From JAIPEK01 sp041685935 (lineage in GTDB: Bacteria; Desulfobacterota; Desulfobacteria; Desulfobacterales; Desulfobacteraceae), in assembly GCA_041685935.1 (NCBI GenBank), contig JAWLES010000025.1, positions 1 through 21,449 of the forward strand: 21,449 nucleotides of DNA, in the 5' to 3' direction. The position numbers and the translations under genes are program-made. The notes under the pieces are model-generated. The model had not been told where the DNA came from and made no database searches. It saw nothing but the letters and a program-made list of their open reading frames with translations. This document shows positions 6,849-14,748 of the stretch, piece by piece (the stretch's first letter is position 1; the number at the start of each line of letters is the position of its first letter).

Positions 6849-7175
6849 ATGGCTGAAAAAATTATTGAAGTAAATGACGACAACTTTGAAGAAGAAGTGA
6901 TGCGGTCGGACAAACCGGTTATGGTGGATTTCTGGGCGCCCTGGTGCGGTCCTTGCAAGGCCATAGCTCCCACGGTTGTAGAGCTTGAAAAGAGTTTCGG
7001 CGAAAAAGTGAAATTCGTAAAGGTCAACGTGGATGAGAACCCCATAACTCCCAGCAAGTTCGGGATACAGGCAATTCCCACACTGATTTTTTTCAAGGCC
7101 GGAGAGGTGAGCGACCAGATAACAGGTATGGTGTCAAAGGAAAAAATCGAAGAGTCGGTAAAAGGGCTTATATAG
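6849..7175 (+). CDS. trxA: Thioredoxin
   Basis: A 108-residue classical thioredoxin. The active site is WCGPC at residues 32-36 (redox cysteines 33 and 36). The buried acid lies in MVDFWAPW, and the cis-proline in the AIPT motif is Pro77. The cytoplasmic protein reduces disulfides in client enzymes and is recycled by TrxB, encoded 12 nt downstream. The length and the MAEKIIEVNDDNFEEEV start match the family. The best ribosome-binding site, AAAGG, is about 11 nt from the ATG, longer than usual. A strong promoter lies about 90 bp upstream. It is the first gene of trxA-trxB-bamD. Confidence 0.97.
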   Translation: MAEKIIEVNDDNFEEEVMRSDKPVMVDFWAPWCGPCKAIAPTVVELEKSFGEKVKFVKVNVDENPITPSKFGIQAIPTLIFFKAGEVSDQITGMVSKEKIEESVKGLI

Positions 7176-7187
7176 AGAGGACGGTTT

Positions 7188-8114
7188 ATGCAGGCTGATT
7201 ATGATCTCGTGATTGTCGGGGCCGGTCCGGCAGGCCTCACCTCCGCCATTTATGCGGCCCGGGCAAGGATGAAGGTGCTTTTGATCGAAAAGACCGCCCC
7301 GGGCGGACAGGTTATCATCACTGACTGGATTGAAAATTATCCCGGATTCCCTGACGGAATATCCGGTTTCGATCTCGGGGAAAAGATGAAGACACAGGCG
7401 GAGAACCTGGGCATAGAGATTGAAAGCGCTCAAGTCTCCTCCCTTGAGTTATCAGGAGATCAAAAGCGTATAGCCCTCCAGGACAGGACCATCAGCGCCT
7501 GGAGTGTGATTGTTGCATCCGGGGCATCCCCGAAACGGCTTAATATTGGTGAGGAAAAGTTTATCGGCAAAGGGGTTTCTTTCTGCGCCACCTGTGATGC
7601 ACCTTTTTTCAGGGACAAGACCGTTGTCGCAGTCGGCGGGGGGGATACCGCCATAAAGGAGGCCGTCTTTCTGACCCGGTTTGCGGACAAGGTTTATGTT
7701 GTTCACAGGCGGGATGAGCTGAGAGCTGAAAAGATTATCCAGGAGAGGGCCTTTGCAAACGATAAAATCGAGTTTGTTTGGGATTCCGTGGTCACGGGAG
7801 TGGAAGGTTTTTTCGGTATTGAAAGGGTGAGCATCGAAAACGTGAAAACCGGTGAGAAGAAAGCTCTCGAAGCTGCCGGCTGTTTTATCTGGATCGGGGT
7901 CATTCCCAACACAGATTTCCTTGAAAACTCCGGGGTGGAGCTTGATGAATCCGGTTTCATTGTTGCCGACTCGGATATGAAAACAAGCGTGCCCGGTGTT
8001 TTTGCCGCAGGAGACGTTCGGACAACCCCTTTGAGGCAGGTCGCCACAGCCGTGGGAGACGGAGCGGTGGCCGCCGTAGCTGCGGAACACTACACTGAGA
8101 GTATAAACAAATGA
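7188..8114 (+). CDS. trxB: Thioredoxin reductase (NADPH)
   Basis: A 308-residue flavoprotein, the normal length for low-molecular-weight TrxB. The FAD-binding motif GAGPAG is at 11-16. The redox-active CATC pair is Cys133/Cys136, followed by DAPFF (most relatives have DG here). The NADPH motif GGGDTA is at 150-155. HRRDELR at 173-179 carries the arginines that favour NADPH over NADH. The second FAD motif (GVFAAGDV) is near the C-terminus. It transfers electrons to thioredoxin in the cytoplasm. AGAGGA precedes the start, and the stop overlaps bamD in an ATGA junction. Ferredoxin-type reductases lack the HRRxxxR signature, so NADPH use is the better inference. Confidence 0.96.
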   Translation: MQADYDLVIVGAGPAGLTSAIYAARARMKVLLIEKTAPGGQVIITDWIENYPGFPDGISGFDLGEKMKTQAENLGIEIESAQVSSLELSGDQKRIALQDRTISAWSVIVASGASPKRLNIGEEKFIGKGVSFCATCDAPFFRDKTVVAVGGGDTAIKEAVFLTRFADKVYVVHRRDELRAEKIIQERAFANDKIEFVWDSVVTGVEGFFGIERVSIENVKTGEKKALEAAGCFIWIGVIPNTDFLENSGVELDESGFIVADSDMKTSVPGVFAAGDVRTTPLRQVATAVGDGAVAAVAAEHYTESINK

Positions 8115-8767
8115 AAAATATATGGAAGATAGCGGTACTCCTGATATTTTCCCTTGTGGCGGGCTGTTCCTGGTTCGAAGAGCCCTACGAGGTGGAGAAA
8201 ACCGCTGAACAGCTTGTGCAGGAGGGTTCCTCCGCTTTCATGGATGAAGATTATCTGAAAGCCATCAAGGCGTTTAAGGATCTTAAAAACTGGTATCCCT
8301 TCAGCAAATACGTCACCCTTGCGGAGCTGAAAATAGCTGATTCCCACTACCAGCGCAAGGAGTATGAAGAGGCCATATTTGCCTACAAGGAATTTGAGAA
8401 ACTTCATCCCAGGAATGAGGCCATCCCCCATGTAATTTACAGGCGGGGAATGTGCTGGTTTAACAGGATCGATACGGTTGACAGGACAAGCAATTCCGCA
8501 AAAAAGGCTCTTGACCAGTTCCGCAGGCTTGCGGAAAGATTTCCTGATGACGAATATGCAGCAAAGGCCCGGGAGAATATGGAAAAATGCGTAAAGAATA
8601 TGGCCGGCCATGAACTGTACGTTGGAAATTATTATTACAAGGCGAAGAAGTACGAAGCCGCTATGAACCGGTACCAGTACCTCATGGAAAACTATCCTGA
8701 TTCAGAGGCTGCACAAACCGCTGAAAAGAAGATAAAAGCGGTAAAAGAGGCCATGGAAAATCAGTAA
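8111..8767 (+). CDS. bamD: Outer-membrane assembly lipoprotein BamD
   Basis: A 218-residue lipoprotein. The signal peptide ends in the lipobox LVAGC with the lipidated Cys19, followed by Ser, which favours the outer membrane. Tetratricopeptide-like repeats follow from residue 30 to the end (for example EDYLKAIKAFKDLKNWYPFS, KEYEEAIFAYKEFEKLHP, and KKYEAAMNRYQYLMENYP near the C-terminus). The spacing and the HVIYRRGMCWFNRI segment match BamD/ComL rather than a generic TPR protein. BamD works with BamA to insert beta-barrel proteins and is usually essential. It is translationally coupled to trxB (4-bp overlap). Its stop codon lies in a weak terminator hairpin. The trxB-bamD link is organisational; no functional tie is implied. 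Confidence 0.9.
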   Translation: MKNIWKIAVLLIFSLVAGCSWFEEPYEVEKTAEQLVQEGSSAFMDEDYLKAIKAFKDLKNWYPFSKYVTLAELKIADSHYQRKEYEEAIFAYKEFEKLHPRNEAIPHVIYRRGMCWFNRIDTVDRTSNSAKKALDQFRRLAERFPDDEYAAKARENMEKCVKNMAGHELYVGNYYYKAKKYEAAMNRYQYLMENYPDSEAAQTAEKKIKAVKEAMENQ

Positions 8768-8787
8768 AAATCGGGTTTACTTTTTTT
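8763..8787 (+). terminator. Weak AT-rich intrinsic terminator after bamD
   Basis: A perfect 6-bp inverted repeat AGTAAA (8763-8768) and TTTACT (8776-8781), with a 7-nt loop, is followed directly by six further T residues. The stem is AT-rich, so termination is probably partial. The 5' arm overlaps the bamD stop codon. Confidence 0.4.
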
Positions 8788-8804
8788 CAGGTTTGATGTA
8801 TAGT
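8776..8804 (+). promoter_or_regulatory. Candidate sigma-70 promoter for rpmB
   Basis: TTTACT (8776-8781, 4/6) and TATAGT (8799-8804, 5/6) are spaced by 17 bp. The expected start is near 8811, about 46 nt before the rpmB ATG. The -35 box is the same DNA as the 3' arm of the terminator hairpin after bamD. Confidence 0.5.
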
Positions 8805-8856
8805 CCCACGGTTGTTTTGCAGAGTGAATGAATTTTATCCTCAAAGGAGTTTAGAT

Positions 8857-9048
8857 ATGTCAAAAGAATGTGCAATCTGCGGCAAAAAACCCATGACCGG
8901 CTGTAACGTGAGCCATGCTCACAACGTATCCAAAAGAAGGTTCAACCCCAACCTGCAGAGGGTCCGGGCGAATATTGACGGCACCGTAAAGAAAATCGAC
9001 GCCTGCACCGCCTGCATCAAGTCGGGAAAGGTTTTGAAGTCGGCTTAA
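8857..9048 (+). CDS. rpmB: 50S ribosomal protein L28, zinc-ribbon form
   Basis: A 63-residue ribosomal protein of the large subunit. The start is ATG 8857, preceded by AAAGGAG; the open frame extends further upstream, but the added residues do not fit the family. MSKECAICGKKPMTGCNVSHAHNVSKRRFNPNLQ is the characteristic L28 N-terminal half (residues 1-34). Two cysteine pairs (Cys5/Cys8 and Cys50/Cys53) show the zinc-binding C+ form, as opposed to the cysteine-free form induced under zinc starvation in some bacteria. Its TAA is interlocked with the rel stop codon on the other strand (4-bp overlap), leaving no dedicated terminator space. Confidence 0.97.
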   Translation: MSKECAICGKKPMTGCNVSHAHNVSKRRFNPNLQRVRANIDGTVKKIDACTACIKSGKVLKSA

Positions 9049-11219
9049 TCTTCGGGTTCTCCGTCCCTGTTTCCGACAATCCGTTTTACATTCTTGACTT
9101 TTTTGACCTTTTTCAGGTGTGACATGATCCTGTGGAGCTGGTCCGAGCTTTCCACCGATATGGTAAAGTAGAACCTGCTGGTACCTGTATCGGTTGTATC
9201 TGAATGTACGTTTCTGATGTTTGAGTTGTTTTTGCTGATAACGTATGCAAGATCCGCAAGCAGCCCGGAACGGTCGTCACACGTAACCTTTATGCTTGCC
9301 GGATAGGTTTCGGTTGTCTCCCGGCTCCACTCCACCTCGATCTGCCGTTCCGGGTTCATCTTGTGCGTATTGATACAGTTTTTCCTGTGAACCTTGACCC
9401 CTTCACCCTGGGTTATAAACCCGATGATGGGGTCTCCGGGCAAGGGGTTGCAGCACTTGGAGAATTTTACCAGAATATCGTCCAGCCCTTTGACGACAAC
9501 ACCGTCCGTATCTTTTTTCCTGCGCTTCCCCTCGATAATTTTCTTGAAAAAGGGTTTTTCATGGGGGGGCTCCTGCTCCAGCTCAGGCACAGCCCTGTGA
9601 AGTATCTGCCGCGGGGTGATTTTCCCGAACCCCACCTGGGCGATCAGGTCGTCCTCCCTTGTAAAGCCGTAGCCCTGGGCGACTTTCTTGATGTCTCCGG
9701 ATTTAGAGAGAGTGTGAAAGTTGTAATTCTTTTTTCGAAACTCTTTTTCACACATTTCCCTTCCAAGGGAGAGGCTTCTTTCCTTTTCCCGGGCATTGAG
9801 CCACTGCCGGATTTTTGTTTTGGCCTTGACCGTTTTGATGATGTGAAGCCAGTCAGCTGACGGTGCCTCTTGTTTGGCCGTGATGATTTCCACGGTGTCC
9901 CCGGTTTGAAGCTTGTAAGTCAGCGGAACCAGCGCCCCGTTTACCTTGGCCCCTTTACACGTATGTCCGATTTCCGTATGTATCAGGTAGGCGAAATCAA
10001 TGGGTGTGGCATCCTTGGGCAGGGTTCTGATTTCTCCGTGGGGGGTGAACACATAGATCTCATCAGGATACAGGTCGATTCTCACGTTTTCCAGGAATTC
10101 GTCAGGGTCTTTGAAATTTTCCTGGTTTTCCACCAGGTTTTTGATCCATTCAAATAGCTTGCCTGTTTTGTTATCCACGGATGTGTTCTCTTTGTAACTC
10201 CAGTGGGCTGCAATACCCGCTTCCGCGGTGCGGTCCATATCCCATGTACGTATCTGGATTTCAACTCTTTCACCGTAGGGGCCGATTACCGTGGTGTGAA
10301 GGGACTGGTACATGTTGGGTTTGGGGTTCCCGATATAGTCCTTGATCTTGTTGTAGATGGGTCTCCACATGGAGTGAATTATCCCGAGTGCTTCGTAGCA
10401 CTTGGGTACGGTATCCAGGATCAGCCGGAATGCGATGATATCATAAATCTCGTGGAATTCCAGATCCTGTGAGATCATTTTGTGATAGATGCTGTAGGGC
10501 TGTTTGTACCGGCCCTTGATTTCACACTCGATCCCGGCCTCCTCCAGTTTTTTTGAAAGCCTCTCCTTGACAAGTGCGATATAGTTCTCTTTGTCTTTTT
10601 TTGCCCGGTTTACCAGCCTGTCGATTTCCGCCTTTTGTTCAGGCAGTGTGTAGCTGAAAGCTATGTCCTCAAGCTCCTGCTTGATCCAGTAAATACCCAG
10701 GCGTCCGGCTATCGGAACGTAAATATCCAGGGTCTCCTGGGCGATGAGTCTTTGCTTTTCCGGGTTGGTATGGTATTTCAGCGTCCGCATGTTGTGCAGC
10801 CTGTCAGTGAGCTTGATTAAAATAACCCTCAGATCGTCTGCCATGGCAAGGATCATTTTTCTCAAACTTTCCGCCTGATGGGCTGCTTTTGTGGAAAAGG
10901 TCAGCTTTGACAGCTTGGTGACGCCGGATACAATATGGGCCACCCTGGGCCCGAACATGTTCTCTATATCTTCTCTGGTTGCGCGGGTGTCCTCGATCAC
11001 GTCATGAAGAAGGGCGGCGGTAACACTTTCCACATCCAGTTTCAAATCAGCGACAATTGCGGCTACTTCAAGGGGGTGTGACAGATACGGCTCCCCTGAA
11101 AGACGCGTCTGGCCCTGGTGTACCCGGGCGGAATAAATATATGCCCGGTCAATAATGTCCAGATCCGCCTCAGGATTGTTTTCCGCTATTTTGTCAAGTA
11201 TATCGCTTATTCGAATCAT
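9045..11219 (-). CDS. rel: Bifunctional (p)ppGpp synthetase/hydrolase (RelA/SpoT homologue, long RSH)
   Basis: A 724-residue long RSH enzyme. The hydrolase HD domain (about 25-180) is intact: His34, His48, His72-Asp73 (HDVIEDT) and Asp139 align at a constant offset of 5 with H53/H77/D78/D144 of streptococcal Rel. The synthetase domain (about 235-345) has YQSLHTTV and the catalytic VEIQIRT (319-325). The substrate-loop motif reads KIKD (291-294), the basic RxKD type of bifunctional enzymes but with Lys first. TGS (about 387-447), a conserved-cysteine region (FSKCCNPLPGD) and a C-terminal ACT domain follow. The cytoplasmic enzyme sets the alarmone level during starvation. It starts 3 nt after the proS stop, so it is probably coupled. 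No separate SpoT is visible in the window. Confidence 0.96.
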   Translation of the reverse strand: MIRISDILDKIAENNPEADLDIIDRAYIYSARVHQGQTRLSGEPYLSHPLEVAAIVADLKLDVESVTAALLHDVIEDTRATREDIENMFGPRVAHIVSGVTKLSKLTFSTKAAHQAESLRKMILAMADDLRVILIKLTDRLHNMRTLKYHTNPEKQRLIAQETLDIYVPIAGRLGIYWIKQELEDIAFSYTLPEQKAEIDRLVNRAKKDKENYIALVKERLSKKLEEAGIECEIKGRYKQPYSIYHKMISQDLEFHEIYDIIAFRLILDTVPKCYEALGIIHSMWRPIYNKIKDYIGNPKPNMYQSLHTTVIGPYGERVEIQIRTWDMDRTAEAGIAAHWSYKENTSVDNKTGKLFEWIKNLVENQENFKDPDEFLENVRIDLYPDEIYVFTPHGEIRTLPKDATPIDFAYLIHTEIGHTCKGAKVNGALVPLTYKLQTGDTVEIITAKQEAPSADWLHIIKTVKAKTKIRQWLNAREKERSLSLGREMCEKEFRKKNYNFHTLSKSGDIKKVAQGYGFTREDDLIAQVGFGKITPRQILHRAVPELEQEPPHEKPFFKKIIEGKRRKKDTDGVVVKGLDDILVKFSKCCNPLPGDPIIGFITQGEGVKVHRKNCINTHKMNPERQIEVEWSRETTETYPASIKVTCDDRSGLLADLAYVISKNNSNIRNVHSDTTDTGTSRFYFTISVESSDQLHRIMSHLKKVKKVKNVKRIVGNRDGEPED

Positions 11220-11222
11220 TCA

Positions 11223-12734
11223 TCAGTATGCTTTTGAAAATAACACTCTTTTACTGCTGGGTTCCCCGCAGCATATGCACTCCCCTTGTTCGCGGGGACT
11301 GTCAAACGGTATACATCTTATGGTTACGGAAAGGTCGTTTTTGATCTTTTCTTCACAGGCGGCACTGCCGCACCAGTGGGCATTTGTAAAGCCGCCCGCG
11401 ATTCTGTTGCCGTCTTCGTTTGTGTAAAACCGATAAAAGTCTTCCCTGTTGTCTATATTATGCGTGTGTTCTTTTCTGAATGCAAGGGCTCTGTTAAAAA
11501 GATTGTTCTGTATCCCGTCCAGGATATCGCCGATGGAGGCTATGAACTCTTCTCTTTTAACACCTTTTTTGTCTCTGGGGGCGCAGTCCCTTGTGGCCAT
11601 GAAAACCGAATCTTTTTCCATATCTCTGGGTCCGATTTCCGCCCGGACCGGCACGCCTTTTTTGATCCATTCCCAGCCCCTGGCACCGCCGGTGTCCCGG
11701 TCGTCGATTTCCACAACGACTTTTCTGCCGTGATAGGTCGTGTCTGCAAGTGCGTCTGCAATCTTGTGCGTGTATTCCAGTATTCCGGAGTTGTCAGCTG
11801 ATTTTTTCAGAATAGGAAGCAGTACCACGTGAGCCGGTGCGACCCGCGGGGGCATGATGACCCCGTTGTCGTCCCCGTGCATCATGATTAGGCCGCCAAC
11901 CATCCTGGTGGAAACTCCCCAGGACGTTGTCCAGGCGTATTCTTCCCGCCTCTCACGGGTCTGGAATTTGATTCCGGCGCTTTTGGCGAAGTTCTGGCCG
12001 AGAAAATGGGAAGTTCCTGCCTGAAGAGCTTTTCTGTCCTGCATCATCGCCTCGATACAGGTGGTGTCAACCGCTCCGGGGAATCGTTCGGACTCGGTTT
12101 TTCTCCCTTTGATAACAGGCATTGCCAGGTGGTTTTCCACAAAATCCGTATATACGTTCAGCATCTGCATGGTACGTTCTTCAGCCTCTTCTCTGGTGGC
12201 ATGGGCTGTGTGTCCCTCCTGCCAGAGAAACTCGCTGGTTCTCAAAAACAGCCTTGTCCTCATTTCCCAGCGTACAACGTTGGACCACTGGTTTAAAAGG
12301 ATCGGCAGATCACGGTAGCTGGAGGTCCAGTTGGCCATGGACTCGCCGATGATGGTTTCAGATGTGGGCCTGACAATGAGGGGCTCGTCAAGCTTTCCCG
12401 CGGGTTTCAGGCCTTTTTCCGATTTTTCCAGCCTGTGGTGTGTTACCACGGCACACTCCTTGGCAAACCCTTCCACATGCTCAGCCTCCTTTTCAAGGTA
12501 GGAGAGCGGAATGAAAAGCGGGAAGTAGGCATTTTTCACACCGGTCCGCTTAAACTTTTCATCCAGGCCGCTGACCATGTTTTCCCAAAGGGCGTATCCC
12601 CAGGGCTTGATTACCATGCACCCTCTGACAGCGGAGGTTTCCGCCATGTCAGAGGCCTTTATAACCTCCTGGTACCATAATGGATAGTTGTCTTCCCGTG
12701 TCGGTGTTACAGCGGTTTCTTCCTTTTTTGCCAT
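11223..12734 (-). CDS. proS: Prolyl-tRNA synthetase, eukaryote/archaeal type (type 3)
   Basis: A 503-residue class II synthetase of the short form, without the large editing domain of E. coli-type ProRS. Class II motif 2 (RWEMRTRLFLRTSEFLWQEGHTAHA) and the motif 3 region (MVGGLIMMHGDDNGVIMPPRVAP) are clear. The C-terminal zinc-binding domain has Cys455, Cys460, Cys486 and Cys489; the 5-26-3 spacing equals that of the Thermus enzyme. It charges tRNA-Pro in the cytoplasm. Its ATG directly follows the ispG stop with no gap, and GGAGG lies in the last ispG codons, so translation is coupled. It is followed by rel after 3 nt. Confidence 0.96.
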   Translation of the reverse strand: MAKKEETAVTPTREDNYPLWYQEVIKASDMAETSAVRGCMVIKPWGYALWENMVSGLDEKFKRTGVKNAYFPLFIPLSYLEKEAEHVEGFAKECAVVTHHRLEKSEKGLKPAGKLDEPLIVRPTSETIIGESMANWTSSYRDLPILLNQWSNVVRWEMRTRLFLRTSEFLWQEGHTAHATREEAEERTMQMLNVYTDFVENHLAMPVIKGRKTESERFPGAVDTTCIEAMMQDRKALQAGTSHFLGQNFAKSAGIKFQTRERREEYAWTTSWGVSTRMVGGLIMMHGDDNGVIMPPRVAPAHVVLLPILKKSADNSGILEYTHKIADALADTTYHGRKVVVEIDDRDTGGARGWEWIKKGVPVRAEIGPRDMEKDSVFMATRDCAPRDKKGVKREEFIASIGDILDGIQNNLFNRALAFRKEHTHNIDNREDFYRFYTNEDGNRIAGGFTNAHWCGSAACEEKIKNDLSVTIRCIPFDSPREQGECICCGEPSSKRVLFSKAY

Positions 12735-13814
12735 CTATTCGCCTCCAGACTCATTTACAAATTGTTCAACTTCTTTCAACAGAACCTCCAGAAGATCTTT
12801 TTCAGGAATTTTTCTGATCACTTCTCCTTTTTTAAACAGCACACCGGTTCCCCGGCCGCCGGCGATTCCAAGATCAGCCTCCTTTGCTTCTCCGGGGCCG
12901 TTGACCACACACCCCATGATTGCAACTTTAACCGGAGTCTTGTAGCAAAGTAAAGCTTTTTCAGCTTTTTCAGCGATATCAAACAGGTCGATCCCGCATC
13001 TTCCGCAGGTGGGGCAGGATATGATTTCAACCCCTCTTTTTCTCAAACCCACTGCACGCAGGATTTCCCATGCAGTTCTTACCTCTTCTGCAGGGTCCCG
13101 GGTTAATGATACCCGTATGGTGTCTCCGATACCTTCCGCAAGGAGCATTCCGATTCCCACGGAGGATTTGGCAATACCCGCGTACAGGCCTCCTGCTTCC
13201 GTGATCCCGAGATGAAGCGGGATATCGGTTTCATTTGAAATCCGCCTGTAAGCCAGGACAGTTCTTGCCACATCCGATGCCTTCACCGAGACCTTGATAT
13301 CACGGAAATCGAGATTTTCAAGCATGCCGATATTGCGGAGGGCGCTTTCAGCCAGTGCATCCGGGCCATTCCCCAGGCTGCGGACGATATCCTTTTCCAG
13401 GGACCCGGAGTTGACCCCGACCCGTATGGAAATTCCATGATGCTTTGCACATGCAACCACTTTGCCCACTTTTGAAGAATCTCCGATATTCCCGGGGTTG
13501 ATCCGAAGCCCGTCCGCTCCGGATTCAGCAGCTTTAACAGCCAGACGATGGTCAAAATGGATGTCTGCGATCACCGGAATCTGCGACCGGTCCTTAATTT
13601 GCCTTACTGCCGCGGCGGATTCCGGGTCAGGTACGGCTACTCTTATGATTTCGCACCCTGCCGAGGCAAGTCTGCTGATCTGTTCAACAGTCGAGTCCAC
13701 ATGCCTTGTGGGGGTATTGGTCATGGACTGTACTGCAACGTCGGCACCGTTCCCGATTTTGACTCCGCCCACTGATATCCCGCGGGTGGGTTTTCTTGGC
13801 TGCAGAAAATTCAT
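12735..13814 (-). CDS. ispG: 4-hydroxy-3-methylbut-2-enyl diphosphate synthase (IspG/GcpE)
   Basis: The penultimate enzyme of the non-mevalonate isoprenoid pathway, reducing MEcPP to HMBPP with a [4Fe-4S] cluster. The start is ATG 13814 (359 residues, MNFLQPRKPTRGISVGG), chosen over the one 21 codons upstream because it has AGGAAGGA just before it and the family N-terminus. The cluster ligands are Cys267 and Cys270 (CPTCGRCG), Cys302 and Glu309 (GCVVNGPGEA). All four are offset by 3 from E. coli C270/C273/C305/E312. The TIM-barrel half (VQSMTNTPTRHVDST, ADIHFD, RINPGNIG) is complete. It has its own candidate promoter and abuts proS. Confidence 0.96.
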   Translation of the reverse strand: MNFLQPRKPTRGISVGGVKIGNGADVAVQSMTNTPTRHVDSTVEQISRLASAGCEIIRVAVPDPESAAAVRQIKDRSQIPVIADIHFDHRLAVKAAESGADGLRINPGNIGDSSKVGKVVACAKHHGISIRVGVNSGSLEKDIVRSLGNGPDALAESALRNIGMLENLDFRDIKVSVKASDVARTVLAYRRISNETDIPLHLGITEAGGLYAGIAKSSVGIGMLLAEGIGDTIRVSLTRDPAEEVRTAWEILRAVGLRKRGVEIISCPTCGRCGIDLFDIAEKAEKALLCYKTPVKVAIMGCVVNGPGEAKEADLGIAGGRGTGVLFKKGEVIRKIPEKDLLEVLLKEVEQFVNESGGE

Positions 13815-13848
13815 CTTTCCTTCCTGGGTAGTGTATAATCCAATATGT

Positions 13849-13877
13849 CTAATACCAGAGGGAAGGGCAATATTCAA
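13849..13877 (-). promoter_or_regulatory. Candidate extended -10 promoter for ispG-proS-rel
   Basis: On the minus strand TTGAAT (13872-13877) and TATTAG (13849-13854) are spaced by 17 bp, each 4/6. The -10 is preceded by TGG, an extended -10 TGn. The expected start is near 13842, giving a leader of about 28 nt to ATG 13814. It lies in the only sizeable gap (138 bp) in this run of minus-strand genes, separating the cob operon from ispG. Confidence 0.5.
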
Positions 13878-13952
13878 GCAAAGACATCATGCAGGCCGGT
13901 GAAATTTCATTGAACGCCCCAGGACTTCCGGGCTGATTTTTCTGTCGGGCTG

Positions 13953-14747
13953 TTAAATACTGAAACAGGGCTTGAGTGAGTCAAGGCAGGAGTCAAGTGT
14001 CTCTTTGCTGAACACCTCAAGGGAAACCACGCCTGTAAAACAGTCAAGAAGATCAATTATTTCGCGGAAGGTTTTATCCGGGAGCCGGTCAAGGCGGGTA
14101 TGGTCCCCGGGAGGGTGTAGAGAGAAATCCACCCCGTGAAGGTGTACAATGGAAATGGCGGGTCCCCAGGTTTGAAAAAATTCACTTACGCTGTATCCGT
14201 ATTTGACCAGGTGACCGATATCAGCACAAACGGAAAGTTCGTATGCTTTTACAACCGGGGAGGCGTAGAAAAAGGGGTAATCAAGGGTTTCCACACTTAT
14301 AAGGCCGGGTTTTTCAACGGAACGGGTCAGTCGGTCAAGGCTTTCAGATGCTGTCTGCCGGAAAGATTCGATATCTTTTTCTTCATGGCCGGGTCCGAAA
14401 AAATCGAGATGAAGTGTGAATGTGGACGGGGTCAAAGGAGAGAACAGGTCAATAACTTTTATCAGCCTGTCCAGCGCCTGTTTTCGTCTGGATGCGGACG
14501 GATCGGTAATTGATACATCAAGAGGCAGGTGAACGTTGTAGGTCAGTCTGGATTCCGTTTTATACCTCTCAAGTGTACGAATATCGTTTTTGGACGGCAG
14601 AACTTCAGCAGGCGAGCTCTCGAAAATCAGAAGTTCGATTTCGTCGAAAAAAGGTCCGAGTTTCTCAACATTCGGAATGATATGGTCCGGGTAGATAAAG
14701 GATGTGGTGGCAAGCCGGAATCCCGGCGGGGCAGGGAAGTCGGGCAT
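13953..14747 (-). CDS. cbiR: Cobamide-remodelling phosphodiesterase CbiR
   Basis: A 264-residue TIM-barrel protein of the AP endonuclease 2/xylose isomerase-like superfamily. I start it at ATG 14747, one nucleotide after the kinase stop, with AAAGG upstream; an in-frame start 21 codons earlier would overlap the kinase by 62 bp. Likely metal ligands and active-site residues are His73, His113 (LHLDFFG), Glu153 (ETLDYP), Asp176 and His179 (CADIGHL), His202/204 (HLHGVD) and Glu244 (SLEVFS). The N-terminus (RLATTSFIYPDHIIPNVEKL) matches CbiR as I remember it. CbiR, characterised in Akkermansia, hydrolyses cobamides so the lower ligand can be exchanged. cobU, cobS, cobD and cbiB in the same operon support this. 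A generic sugar isomerase/epimerase is the fallback. Confidence 0.85.
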   Translation of the reverse strand: MPDFPAPPGFRLATTSFIYPDHIIPNVEKLGPFFDEIELLIFESSPAEVLPSKNDIRTLERYKTESRLTYNVHLPLDVSITDPSASRRKQALDRLIKVIDLFSPLTPSTFTLHLDFFGPGHEEKDIESFRQTASESLDRLTRSVEKPGLISVETLDYPFFYASPVVKAYELSVCADIGHLVKYGYSVSEFFQTWGPAISIVHLHGVDFSLHPPGDHTRLDRLPDKTFREIIDLLDCFTGVVSLEVFSKETLDSCLDSLKPCFSI

Positions 14748-14748
14748 T

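Noticed and set aside
7452..8090. Minus-strand open frame (212 codons) opposite trxB
   Set aside because: trxB is complete with FAD, CATC and NADPH motifs; the antisense product has no recognisable features.
13905..13952. Terminator after cbiR
   Set aside because: Only imperfect short GC repeats and no T-run on the minus strand; termination there cannot be supported.
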